DNA from: Anaerolineae bacterium
GTDB lineage: Bacteria > Chloroflexota > Anaerolineae > Anaerolineales > E44-bin32
Direction of reading: 5' to 3'
DNA: 36,013 nucleotides
Assembly (NCBI GenBank): GCA_030605795.1
Contig: JAUWHR010000089.1
Span: 1-36,013 of the forward strand
Shown: in pieces, positions 17,281 through 25,422 of the stretch
How positions within the stretch are numbered: position 1 is the first letter of the stretch
Layout: each line of letters begins with the position of its first letter
The notes under the pieces: generated by a model
What the model saw: only the letters and a program-made list of their open reading frames with translations
Database searches by the model: none
Told to the model about the DNA's origin: nothing
Program-made: the position numbers and the translations under genes

Positions 17281-17736
17281 TTATTCTTGTGCACGATCCT
17301 GATCTAAACGGGCAATCTTCTCCAAGCGCGGCTCATGGCGTCCTCCGTCATAGGGCGTCTTGAACCACAGTTCAACCAAATGCTTGGCATGCGGTAGGCT
17401 CACTACCCAAGCCCCCATCGCTAGAACGTTTGCATCATTATGTTCCCGGCTGAGCGTAGTAGTAAAAGCATCGTGACACAGCGCCGCGCGCACGCCAGGT
17501 ATCTTGTTAGCGGCGATGGATATACCAATACCCGTTCCACAAATTACAATACCCCGATCGGCCTCACCACCAACGACTGCCCTCCCTACAGCTTTAGCGA
17601 AGTCCGGATAGTCGTTCGATTCGTCCGAATTGGCTCCAAAATCAAGCACCTCGTGACCTAGCTCTTGCTCAATAAACTCGATTAGGCCTTGCTTCAATTT
17701 ATAGCCAACCCAATCTACACCAACTGCGATACGCAT
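17281..17736 (-). CDS. RpiB/LacAB-family sugar-phosphate isomerase with altered substrate-binding residue
   Basis: Cytoplasmic aldose-ketose phosphate isomerase of 151 residues, full length for RpiB. Seen: the active-site CGTGIGISIAANK loop (catalytic Cys and Thr), DYPDFA, and SREHNDANVLA with the His that opens the sugar ring; the C-terminal GGRHEPRL phosphate-binding arginines are present. The conserved N-terminal DH pair reads Asp8-Trp9, so the substrate-contacting His is replaced by Trp. RpiB proper converts ribose 5-phosphate and ribulose 5-phosphate; homologues act on erythrulose or allose phosphates. Trp9 argues for a substrate other than ribose 5-phosphate. A GAGAGG ribosome site lies close to the ATG. 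Confidence 0.85.
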   Translation of the reverse strand: MRIAVGVDWVGYKLKQGLIEFIEQELGHEVLDFGANSDESNDYPDFAKAVGRAVVGGEADRGIVICGTGIGISIAANKIPGVRAALCHDAFTTTLSREHNDANVLAMGAWVVSLPHAKHLVELWFKTPYDGGRHEPRLEKIARLDQDRAQE

Positions 17737-17770
17737 TGTCCTCTCTGTCCTCTCTTTGATGTGTAATCTA

Positions 17771-18643
17771 TTACCCTACCGCTAGAGACGGCCATAGTGA
17801 AGGAACTTGATCCATTCGAATAAACTGTGCGTCCAATTCTTCACTGACTCGACGTAGATCAGAGGCGAGGTCCGAGACCTTCCGTGGATCAATTGCGCCG
17901 GTTTCAAAATTTTGAATGTCGTAAGGATGTGTATCTAGTACCAGAAAAGCCCTTTCTCCCGCACCGTCAATTGCAACTCGCATACGATTCCATTCAATGA
18001 ATGGGGCGCAGGTAACGGGTACTTGTAGAAAGTGTCCTCGCGTGCTGGTAAAGTCTAGCCAATTGTGAGTATCATGCCGCCAGGGTGTCCCATTTAGCGG
18101 CACCATACTGTTATCGGTAAGGATTCCGCCCTCGTCCTTGTCCAGCCGTCGCCAGGGGCTTGGCATCTCTTTGTCGCAAACCATGCGCGCGTAAAGAGCT
18201 GTCTGAGGCCACACATCGCTGCACCACCTGTAACCTAACTCCTGCGCAGCCCGGTAAGCTGCCTTACTCTGCTGGAAACATCCATTGCGATGCGCTAGTA
18301 GGTGAACTTCCCGACCTGCGTTAGCGAAAAACTCGGCAACCTGCTGTCGTGATTGCCTCATCAGCGCAAAGATTTCTGTGTAGCTTACAGCAAAGTTGGT
18401 ATCAAGATGGTCGTGCATGCCGATTGTTTCACCGCTGTCGGCAAGGCTGAGCAGCAAATCGCCATATTGCTCGCTCCACATGAAGTCAATCTCGTTGATA
18501 AACCAGGTCGTTTTCCCGATAATGCCCAAGTCTGCATGGATACTCCGCATTGCCTCAACGCTAGCTCGTTGCTGGATTACGTCGCCCATGCGTAGGTCGC
18601 CATCGACTGTGACCAAAAAGTAAACCTGCTTATCTACCAACAC
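17771..18643 (-). CDS. Polysaccharide deacetylase (NodB/CE4)-like protein
   Basis: About 290 residues, with no signal peptide visible, so cytoplasmic. Three segments fit the NodB-fold metal site: TVDGDLRM near residue 12 in place of TFDD, IGMHDHLD near 75 in place of the HxxxH motif, and AHRNGCFQQSKAAYRAAQELGY near 117 in place of RxPxG. The motifs are divergent, so it may deacetylate or hydrolyse a small metabolite, or be non-catalytic; I cannot name a substrate. The start is a GTG at 18643 or the adjacent TTG, just after a GAGAGG. It lies between an RpiB-like and a UroD-like gene in the leftward unit. Confidence 0.55.
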   Translation of the reverse strand: MLVDKQVYFLVTVDGDLRMGDVIQQRASVEAMRSIHADLGIIGKTTWFINEIDFMWSEQYGDLLLSLADSGETIGMHDHLDTNFAVSYTEIFALMRQSRQQVAEFFANAGREVHLLAHRNGCFQQSKAAYRAAQELGYRWCSDVWPQTALYARMVCDKEMPSPWRRLDKDEGGILTDNSMVPLNGTPWRHDTHNWLDFTSTRGHFLQVPVTCAPFIEWNRMRVAIDGAGERAFLVLDTHPYDIQNFETGAIDPRKVSDLASDLRRVSEELDAQFIRMDQVPSLWPSLAVG

Positions 18644-18667
18644 TACCTCTCTCGCACTTGCTTCACC

Positions 18668-19900
18668 CTAAACCTGAATCGGATACTGTCCGAATTGGTG
18701 AACAGCATCTAGCATGGCATATAGGTTCTCGATGGGTACAGCATCGTGGATTGAATTGCTGGATCCAAAAATATGACCGCCGCCAGGTGAGACATGCCGA
18801 ATGATGCGCATCACCTCAGTCGTAATTTCTTCCGGTGTGCCATTGGTCAACAACTCGCCACAATCCAGGTTGCCCATCAAGGCAATCTTGTCGCCATACT
18901 TCTGTTTGAGTTGCACAATTTCCATACCGGCGGGCGGCTCGATACCGTGGTAAGCATCGATGCCCACTTCATCGACGAGGCTATCAAGAAGCGCGGTGGT
19001 ATTTCCATCCAGGTGCTTTATGTAAGGTATGCCATGCGCGTGGCACTCCTCTACGATGCGCCGCAAGTGAGGCACAAAGAACCGGCTGAAGAAATCAGGC
19101 GAGAACATGGGCCCAGTATTAAAGCACCAATCGTTGCCACCCAAAATGCCATCTACCCCAGCCTCAATCTGGGCGCGAACGAAGCTCAATGCACCCTCTG
19201 TTGTAATTTCCATATAGCGATGTACCAGTTCTGGCTCAGTCGCCATCGCAATCAGAAAGAGGGTGATATAGGGCGACGAGCCAGGATAGACTACGTCGCC
19301 CCAACCAACCACAAAAACCCCTGCATCGCGCGCGGCATCAACAGCCGCGCGGACACCCGTCATACCCGGCTCAGCCTGGGACGGCACAGTGATGGGTTGG
19401 CGCTCAAGCCAGTCTACAAAGCGCCGATATTCGTCCATACCACCCTGGTGAATGGTATGGTCTACGCACATGATTGCGTCGGTCTCGGGCTCATATATAT
19501 GCTCTGACCAAAATCCCTCCGGTCCCTCAATGCGCCAGTGGTTCTCGCCAATCTCCCTAATTTCAGCGTCAAAGAGCCAGTTTGCACCATAATTGCCATA
19601 ACCGAAGTCAACCGGCGTCAGGAAGTCCGTCACCCGCACGCGGATCATATCCAATCCAACGCGTCGACATAGCTCAATAGCAGCCTTTCCCGACTCAACT
19701 GCTGCATCCCGTAGGTTCTCTGGCCCCTGCATGCTGGATAATAAGAAGTGACGAAAGGATAATCCTCCGTCAGAAGGGATGTAGACCTCACGTCCCAGGA
19801 TTTCAGACGCAATTCGGCTTGAAAAACCTCCCTCATAAGTTGGCACCCGGTCTGGCTCCTGGTGCGCCATCGCCATACGGACACGCGTCTTACCATCCAC
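18668..19900 (-). CDS. UroD-family protein, Zn-site Cys replaced (HLDG)
   Basis: 410 residues, the longest of the four paralogues, with the typical N terminus MAMAHQEPDRVP. The segment that holds H-x-C-G in methyltransferases reads KHLDGN, and the later ligand region reads GHIFGSSNSIHD without Cys. A tandem of GNLDCG near 330 is a different position. Classical zinc-thiol chemistry is therefore unlikely unless Asp serves as ligand. The start is a GTG at 19900, with GAGAGG about 11 bases upstream, and the preceding gene ends 14 bases away. It belongs to the leftward unit with two more UroD-like genes, probably from old duplications followed by divergence. The function is unknown. Confidence 0.8.
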   Translation of the reverse strand: MDGKTRVRMAMAHQEPDRVPTYEGGFSSRIASEILGREVYIPSDGGLSFRHFLLSSMQGPENLRDAAVESGKAAIELCRRVGLDMIRVRVTDFLTPVDFGYGNYGANWLFDAEIREIGENHWRIEGPEGFWSEHIYEPETDAIMCVDHTIHQGGMDEYRRFVDWLERQPITVPSQAEPGMTGVRAAVDAARDAGVFVVGWGDVVYPGSSPYITLFLIAMATEPELVHRYMEITTEGALSFVRAQIEAGVDGILGGNDWCFNTGPMFSPDFFSRFFVPHLRRIVEECHAHGIPYIKHLDGNTTALLDSLVDEVGIDAYHGIEPPAGMEIVQLKQKYGDKIALMGNLDCGELLTNGTPEEITTEVMRIIRHVSPGGGHIFGSSNSIHDAVPIENLYAMLDAVHQFGQYPIQV

Positions 19901-19914
19901 GCTTGTTTAGCCTC

Positions 19915-21069
19915 TCAATCTACCTGAATTGGGTAGCGCCCATATTCCCTGGCCGTCTCGAACAGAGCAACGACATTTTCCGGTGGTACCAACGCCTGGA
20001 TATTGTGAATCGCGGCAAAGACGTAACCGCCTCCGGGCGCTAGGTGGCGGATGGCCCTCTTTGCCTCCGCTCGCACATCGTCAGGTGTGCCGTATTCCAG
20101 GATGCGGGTGATACATCCCCCGCCCCAGAAGACCAGCCAGTCACCAAACTCACGTTTTAGTTTCTCCGGCTGCATGTCTTTGGCATCTGTCTGGACTGGG
20201 TTGATGATATCAATCCCAATATTGATCAGGTCTGGCAGGAACGCGTAAACCGACCCGCAGGTGTGGATGTAAACCTTGGCCTCGGTTTTGGAACGAATCA
20301 TATCTACAATTTTCGCCATACGTGGCTTGAAAAGCTCGCGCCACAACGCAGGCGACATTAGAGGACCGGTCGTCATACCTAGGTCGTCGCTGATGGCTGC
20401 GATATCGATCAGGTCACCTACCTCTTCCAATGTGCGGTCCCACTGGGCCATCTGGAAAGCTACCGTGCGGTCGAGGATCTCCTCATAAAGGCCACGTTCC
20501 ACTAAAATGTCCATCAAAGCTTGTTGCGGGCCGCGCAACGTCCAGGTGTGCTCCCATGACCCAGCAGGGGTAATTGTCTGCATGATCGCCTTGGAGCCTT
20601 CATCATGAACTCGTTTCACCTGCTCGCGCAAGCCTCGATAACGCCCGGGGTCGAGCGGGTTAGGCCAGTCATAGGTGTCCAGGTCGGCAATAGTCCTTGC
20701 GTCTTTCAATGGGTGGTTGTGATAATCATAGTAGTAGCCATCTGGAGGCTTTCGATAAGACGCACCCCACTCATCATGAAAGATGCCCGTTTCCTCGTCG
20801 AGATCCATATGCCAGTTATCGGGCGCGCTTGTGCCGAAGGCGGCTACGTCACCGCCAAGTATTTCATTAATCCGCGGATCTACATCCACAGTCTGGAGCC
20901 AATACTGGCGGAATGTATCCTCACCCCCCACCAATCCGAGGTAGGCACGCAGGGATTGTTGTACTCTAACGTGCAGGGTGGCATGCCGCCCCCCCAGGTC
21001 AATAGGCAGGCGTTCGGGCTCCTCGTGGTTTAAAGCAGCAAGTACACACTCTCGCCCGGTCATGCCCAT
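19915..21069 (-). CDS. UroD-family protein (corrinoid methyltransferase-like), HTCG motif
   Basis: 384 residues. The N terminus RECVLAALNHEEPERLPIDLGG is the classical start of MtaA-like UroD paralogues. The IHTCG motif gives the H-x-C part of the zinc site. The later region reads GGGYVFAAIHNIQALVPPENV, with His and Asn rather than the Cys seen in MtaA. This pattern is common in the HSCG...HNIQ subgroup that accompanies corrinoid proteins, so methyl transfer is plausible. GAGGAG lies eight bases before the ATG at 21069; a second ATG at 21063 is possible. It is flanked by the other two UroD-like genes at gaps of 14 and 21 bases. Confidence 0.82.
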   Translation of the reverse strand: MGMTGRECVLAALNHEEPERLPIDLGGRHATLHVRVQQSLRAYLGLVGGEDTFRQYWLQTVDVDPRINEILGGDVAAFGTSAPDNWHMDLDEETGIFHDEWGASYRKPPDGYYYDYHNHPLKDARTIADLDTYDWPNPLDPGRYRGLREQVKRVHDEGSKAIMQTITPAGSWEHTWTLRGPQQALMDILVERGLYEEILDRTVAFQMAQWDRTLEEVGDLIDIAAISDDLGMTTGPLMSPALWRELFKPRMAKIVDMIRSKTEAKVYIHTCGSVYAFLPDLINIGIDIINPVQTDAKDMQPEKLKREFGDWLVFWGGGCITRILEYGTPDDVRAEAKRAIRHLAPGGGYVFAAIHNIQALVPPENVVALFETAREYGRYPIQVD

Positions 21070-21090
21070 GCGTTCAACTCCTCAGATTAA

Positions 21091-22236
21091 TTATAATGCA
21101 ATGGGATAGGTCCCATACTTGAGCGCGGCGTTGCGCATTGCCAACCAGTTCTCATAAGGAATATATTCAGGCACTGAGTTACCCGAACTAATGCAATACC
21201 CACCATCAGGTGCCATTGTGCGGATTAGATCGCGCACAGCCGCGTCCACATCCGCCGGCGTACCTGTTCCAAGCGGGAAAGCCAGATCTACGTTGCCAAT
21301 CAGGCAAACGCTTGGTCCAACGATTTTCCGCACTCGTTGAATATCCATTGCCTTAGGCTCGATAGGATGGATGGCGTTGAAGCCGATCCTGACCAGATCT
21401 TCAAGGATAGGGTATAGACATCCATCGGAGTGTAAAATCAGGGGGCGGTCCCTGGCTTTAACCCGCTCGGCTATTCGTTCGTACCAGGGAAAAACATACT
21501 TGCGGAGGTGCTTAGGGTTAACCAGTGTACTATTGGACGACCCCATGTCGTCGTTGACCCAGATTGCGCCGACAGTATCAAACTCCAGTAGTATCTCAAC
21601 GACGCCCAGTTGAAACTCCCCTATACGCTGGAACATCTTATCGATCAGAGGCTCCCCTAACGCTAGCTGGGTGAAGAAATTTTGCATCCCCATCATCAGG
21701 CTGACGGTGGAAAAAATTGCCCCACTAAAGGGGATTATCCGCATTCCAAGGGGTAACACACTCCCCAACTCTTCGAAGACGGTGTAGTTAATATCTTCTG
21801 GTTGAGGCCAAGGAAATCGGGCGAAATCCTGTTCAGCAACGATTACCCCCTCGTGAGAGGGTGCCCAGCGACGCGTGCCGTCGTCAAGTTCACTAGTCAG
21901 GTTCTGTGATCGAAGCTTGTAGATCGAATATTCCTTAGCCGCGCGAACGGCTTGGCTTTCGCCTTCCAGGGTCTCATACATGCCCGTTTTACCATGGTGA
22001 ATAGCCGCATCCACAATCTCACGCATACCAGATGTTAACTGCAACGTTTCGTAGCCGGCTTTTTCCCAAAACTCAACCTCATCCTTTAAGCTCTGAATGG
22101 GCCGACCTAAGAAGCGCTCTTTGGCTGCGGTATATATACCTGACTCAACAATGGGAACACGGTCGGGGATGCCCTCACAGAACAATACTTTACGTAACCG
22201 ATTATCGAAATCGGGTTCGTTAGAATGGCTATTCAT
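21091..22236 (-). CDS. UroD-family protein, HSDG motif with later Cys
   Basis: 381 residues of the uroporphyrinogen decarboxylase superfamily. The barrel strand that carries H-x-C-G reads LHSDGC, so Asp takes the first Cys position, while YCISSGNSVPEYIP keeps a Cys near the second ligand position. GNVDLAFPLGTGTP is typical of the group. It is the first UroD-like gene after the GntR regulator. The start ATG has GGTGAG at nine bases. With its altered metal site it may bind a different substrate or act as the substrate-specific (first) methyltransferase. This is inference only. Confidence 0.8.
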   Translation of the reverse strand: MNSHSNEPDFDNRLRKVLFCEGIPDRVPIVESGIYTAAKERFLGRPIQSLKDEVEFWEKAGYETLQLTSGMREIVDAAIHHGKTGMYETLEGESQAVRAAKEYSIYKLRSQNLTSELDDGTRRWAPSHEGVIVAEQDFARFPWPQPEDINYTVFEELGSVLPLGMRIIPFSGAIFSTVSLMMGMQNFFTQLALGEPLIDKMFQRIGEFQLGVVEILLEFDTVGAIWVNDDMGSSNSTLVNPKHLRKYVFPWYERIAERVKARDRPLILHSDGCLYPILEDLVRIGFNAIHPIEPKAMDIQRVRKIVGPSVCLIGNVDLAFPLGTGTPADVDAAVRDLIRTMAPDGGYCISSGNSVPEYIPYENWLAMRNAALKYGTYPIAL

Positions 22237-22307
22237 GCTTAATACTCACCGAAGGGCTACAAGCTAGTTGCGGACTGTATTTTAAAATTGCAAAGGCATT
22301 TCTCTTA

Positions 22308-23042
22308 TCAACTGACCTCTTCCCCACTTTCGTTGTATTCGCCAAGTTCGTGCATGCGTGCCACCAGCCTATCGCCAACTTCTATGATGTGCTCGCGGAA
22401 AACGTTCTCGGCGTGAACCGGATCGCCTGAACGCAGCGCATCCATGAGTATAATGTGGTTCTCTGCCAGTTGGACAAGATCCGATGTCAGCTCTCGGTCT
22501 ATGCTGAGAAGCATTCCGATTTTGCGTCGCATGCCCGATAACGTCCTGCATAACAAACGCTGATCTGAAAACTCGTTAATTTGCTCATGGAATTGAATAT
22601 CTAGCTCCGAGACACCCTCTCCGTCTCCCCGCCGAGCGAGTTCACACATCTCCTCAATTATGCTTTCCAGTTTAGCAAGTATCCCATCAGTCATGCGTTC
22701 GAGCGCTAAGCGAACTGCGTAGCTCTCCAGTACAGCGCGCAAGCCATAGACCTCAGACACATCACGCGCCGTCCACCGGGCGACAAAGGTACCATGGTAA
22801 GGATGATTTACCAGCACTCCCTCGCCAACGAGTTGTTGAAGGGCTTCGCGAACCGGTCCTCGACTGATGCCTGTCTGGCGAGCAATTTCAGTCTCTACTA
22901 CTCGATCCCCAGGCTTAAGCTGTCGTGAAAAGAGCGCCTTTTCAATAGAGGCTATCACACCATCGCGAAACACATCCCGTTGTAGGGGTTCGTATATTTG
23001 CTTCGTTTGATCAGTTGTGTTTTTTTCTGGGCTACCGGACAC
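22308..23042 (-). CDS. GntR-family transcriptional regulator, FCD subfamily
   Basis: 244 residues. An N-terminal winged helix (about 20-90) has the GntR motif ETEIARQTGISRGPVREALQQL and ends with HGTFVARW. The C-terminal FCD all-helical domain has the metal-ligand pattern Asp and His in ELDIQFHEQI, His in ENHIILMD and His in FREHIIEVG, as in FadR/UxuR/GntR-type sugar-acid sensors. The expected ligand is a sugar acid or related intermediate. It is encoded inside the long leftward operon between cytochrome c and UroD-like genes, so autoregulation via the operator near 28.25 kb is likely. The start is a GTG at 23042 without a strong ribosome site; a slightly different start is possible. Confidence 0.9.
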   Translation of the reverse strand: MSGSPEKNTTDQTKQIYEPLQRDVFRDGVIASIEKALFSRQLKPGDRVVETEIARQTGISRGPVREALQQLVGEGVLVNHPYHGTFVARWTARDVSEVYGLRAVLESYAVRLALERMTDGILAKLESIIEEMCELARRGDGEGVSELDIQFHEQINEFSDQRLLCRTLSGMRRKIGMLLSIDRELTSDLVQLAENHIILMDALRSGDPVHAENVFREHIIEVGDRLVARMHELGEYNESGEEVS

Positions 23043-23140
23043 AATCGTATGACCTCGCGCTTATGATCTCTTAGGATAGAGCTTGCACACCTCATCAATG
23101 CTTTTTGAGCACCTTCGCTACGTCGGAGTGTAACTTTCTA

Positions 23141-23518
23141 TTAGCGAAACGTCCGTATATAAACAATAATGGCCTCAATTTCATCTTCACTCAGCGCACC
23201 CTCGAAGCTGTCCATACTGGTACCAGCTACTCGCCGACCGGCTAGGATAATCTCTCGGATCTCCTCGTCGGTAATGCCTTCTCTCCATTCCTGGGTGTTG
23301 ATTTGCGGACCGAGCGCAGTATGTCCCTCACCACGGTCTCCATGACAGCCCGCACAATGGCGTTTATACAAGCCCGAGCCCATAATGTAGTGTGGATCTT
23401 GCAGCATCACGCTATCGTCGAGCCTTTCTCCCTCCTCTTGCTTGCATGCGGCCAGCAAGAGAACCAAACTCAGTATCACCAGTAAGATCAGCAGTGAATT
23501 GGTTCGTCGGACATTCAT
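23141..23518 (-). CDS. Small c-type cytochrome lipoprotein
   Basis: About 125 residues. The N terminus has a basic MNVRR, a hydrophobic stretch and the lipobox LLAAC (lipidated Cys25), so the protein is anchored outside the membrane. One haem site CAGCH is at 55-59 and the likely axial ligand is Met102 in GTSMDSF, as in class I mono-haem cytochromes c. An ATG at 23530 opens the frame, but GGAGGCGAGG just precedes the ATG at 23518, which I prefer. An electron carrier is unusual inside a sugar ABC-transporter operon. It could accept electrons from a periplasmic dehydrogenase acting on the same substrate, but no such enzyme is in the window. Confidence 0.88.
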   Translation of the reverse strand: MNVRRTNSLLILLVILSLVLLLAACKQEEGERLDDSVMLQDPHYIMGSGLYKRHCAGCHGDRGEGHTALGPQINTQEWREGITDEEIREIILAGRRVAGTSMDSFEGALSEDEIEAIIVYIRTFR

Positions 23519-23538
23519 CCTCGCCTCCATCTACTTTC

Positions 23539-24336
23539 CTAGCCGACTGTGATCTCGGTAACTCGCGGTTCGATAGTTGTCATGAGGTCCACAAAGTGTT
23601 GTGTCTCAATCGAGCGTCCTAACATAGCTTCGATCCATTTGATAATGCGTTGAGTAAACGAGTAGCCTATGTCGGTATCCTCAGGGATTTCTATTGCCAG
23701 GCACGCATCGCGGAGCAACACAATCTCGTAGTTCAGTTCCCAGGCATCGATTATGGTGCAAAACAAGCATACACTGGCATCGAACCCAACGCAAAACAGT
23801 GTCTTGATATCCATATTCCGCAACAGCGTATCAAGCCGTGTGTCTTTGAAGCCGCTGTAGAAATGTTTCCGTATGTAGTAATCGCCTGGTTGCGGCGCTA
23901 CCGCAGGCGCTATCTTCAAGAAAAGGTCATGGTCACGGTACACGTATTCGAGTGGGTCCACACCATCCTCAGCCATGAGTTCTTCGATGTCGCATTTCAG
24001 CGAGCGTGCCAATTGCTTGCCGAATTCCGACCGGTTAAGCTCTATCCTAGGAGAACTGTTATGCGTGTACACGACCGGCATCCCTGCCAATCGAGATGCT
24101 TCGATCGCAGGTCGAATGTACTTTAACGTGACATCGTCCCAGGGTTTGTTAGCCTCTTCATCAAAGCTGGGATGATCCCTGCCTTTATGGCCCTGCGGGA
24201 ACCCATGGCCGTACACATCAACCACTAATAGCGCCGAGCGGTCAAAATCAACCTCGAACTCATCCTGTATAGATCCCTTGAACCGCTTCGGAGGGTACAA
24301 TTGATAGTACCTACCCTTGACCTTGAGGGTTCTCAT
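23539..24336 (-). CDS. Isochorismatase-family cysteine hydrolase
   Basis: About 265 residues, cytoplasmic. The catalytic triad of the family is visible: Asp40 in LLVVDVYG, Lys157 in YIRKHFYSGF, and Cys190 in GFDASVC. Members cleave amide or ester bonds in isochorismate, nicotinamide, ureidoacrylate, carbamoyl compounds and others; the substrate here is unknown. The frame is open up to 24414, overlapping the permease gene, but AAAGGGG before the ATG at 24336 favours the shorter start. It lies 40 bases after the permease and 20 bases before the cytochrome gene, so it probably processes an imported compound or clears a side product of it. Confidence 0.85.
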   Translation of the reverse strand: MRTLKVKGRYYQLYPPKRFKGSIQDEFEVDFDRSALLVVDVYGHGFPQGHKGRDHPSFDEEANKPWDDVTLKYIRPAIEASRLAGMPVVYTHNSSPRIELNRSEFGKQLARSLKCDIEELMAEDGVDPLEYVYRDHDLFLKIAPAVAPQPGDYYIRKHFYSGFKDTRLDTLLRNMDIKTLFCVGFDASVCLFCTIIDAWELNYEIVLLRDACLAIEIPEDTDIGYSFTQRIIKWIEAMLGRSIETQHFVDLMTTIEPRVTEITVG

Positions 24337-24376
24337 GGGCTTTACCCCTTTCCATTCCACCAGCGCCATCCGTGTA

Positions 24377-25387
24377 TTATCGGTAGCCACCTGAACGGAG
24401 TATATCGACAGCAACTGCGGTGATCAACACAATACCGCTGGCAATTTCTTGCCAGTAAGGGTTGATATTATTGATTACCAACCCATTACGCAACGCACCA
24501 AGAATCAGCACACCAACCAACGTGCCCTGAATGGTGCCGCCGCCGCCAGCCAGCGCTGTACCGCCCAGGATGGAGGCGGCGATAACGTTCAATTCCGTAC
24601 CCGCCGCAGCGTTAGGTATCATAGTACCTAGCTTAGATAGCAGGACCATCCCCGCGAAGGCTGCAGATGTAGCCACAATAACAAACAGCTTCATACGAAT
24701 GCGGTTAATATTCAATCCTGCTAAACGACTGGCGATGGGGTTACCTCCTATTGCATAGACAGATCGCCCAAACTTTGTGTAGCGCAATGTGATAAAGCCC
24801 AACGCCATCACGATCAGCATGAAGATGATCGGGGAAGGCACGCCTAATATCTGAATCCGTCCCAACCAGCGAAAACCCGCGGTTGGGACTGCGTGTGATT
24901 GCCCACCCGTCAGCAAAAATGCGATGCCACGAAAGATGCCAGCTGTACCCAGTGTGCAGATAATCGGGTTAATGCGCAACCGAGTCACCAGAAAGCCATT
25001 TATCAGGCCGCACAACATGCCCACAACTAGGCCAAGCGGTATGCATATCCCCGCCGGCAAGCCAAGTTCTAGGTGCGCCAAGCTGACGATCACAAGGGTC
25101 AGGTCGGCTACCGATGCGATGGACAAGTCGAACACGCCCCCTATCAGACCTATTGTTACGCCTGTCGCCGTGATCCCCATAATAGCGACCGAACGCCCAA
25201 TGTTCATGAAATTCCTTGTTTTGAAGAAATAGGGCGAGGAGAACGAAAAAACAATTATTATAAGCGTCAAGGCTACAAGCAAGGCTACAGCGTCGATAGC
25301 CAACAGTCGCCTGATCCTCTCCCTAAGAGCCGAGCGCTTCGGCTGCACTAATTCACCTGTTTGTGTCGGTACTGCGCTCTTCCTCAC
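24377..25387 (-). CDS. Ribose-type ABC transporter permease (RbsC family)
   Basis: Inner-membrane permease of 336 residues with about eight to ten hydrophobic segments. The first is at about 32-55. The family signature GTAGIFRGIAFLLTGG follows the central loop, and ASRLAGLNINRIRMKLFV plus GTALAGGGGTIQGTLVGV are typical of the CUT2 (ribose/xylose/inositol) class. The start is a GTG at 25387 with AGGAGG at seven bases. It forms a homodimer fed by the binding protein encoded at 27010-28083 and powered by the ATPase at 25423-26919. CUT2 carriers move unphosphorylated monosaccharides or polyols, which fits the kinase genes in the island. Confidence 0.93.
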   Translation of the reverse strand: MRKSAVPTQTGELVQPKRSALRERIRRLLAIDAVALLVALTLIIIVFSFSSPYFFKTRNFMNIGRSVAIMGITATGVTIGLIGGVFDLSIASVADLTLVIVSLAHLELGLPAGICIPLGLVVGMLCGLINGFLVTRLRINPIICTLGTAGIFRGIAFLLTGGQSHAVPTAGFRWLGRIQILGVPSPIIFMLIVMALGFITLRYTKFGRSVYAIGGNPIASRLAGLNINRIRMKLFVIVATSAAFAGMVLLSKLGTMIPNAAAGTELNVIAASILGGTALAGGGGTIQGTLVGVLILGALRNGLVINNINPYWQEIASGIVLITAVAVDILRSGGYR

Positions 25388-25422
25388 CGAAACCTCCTCT
25401 TAATTAAGAATTAGTCGGTTTG

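Noticed and set aside
18794-19507. Open frame of 237 codons on the plus strand
   Set aside because: It lies fully antisense to the UroD-family gene at 18668-19900, whose protein has clear family features. The plus-strand product has no recognisable domain and no ribosome site.
11320-22236. UroD-family proteins as haem-biosynthesis uroporphyrinogen decarboxylase
   Set aside because: Four divergent copies, MtaA-like N termini, no other haem genes nearby and a corrinoid protein in the same operon all favour the methyltransferase-like branch.
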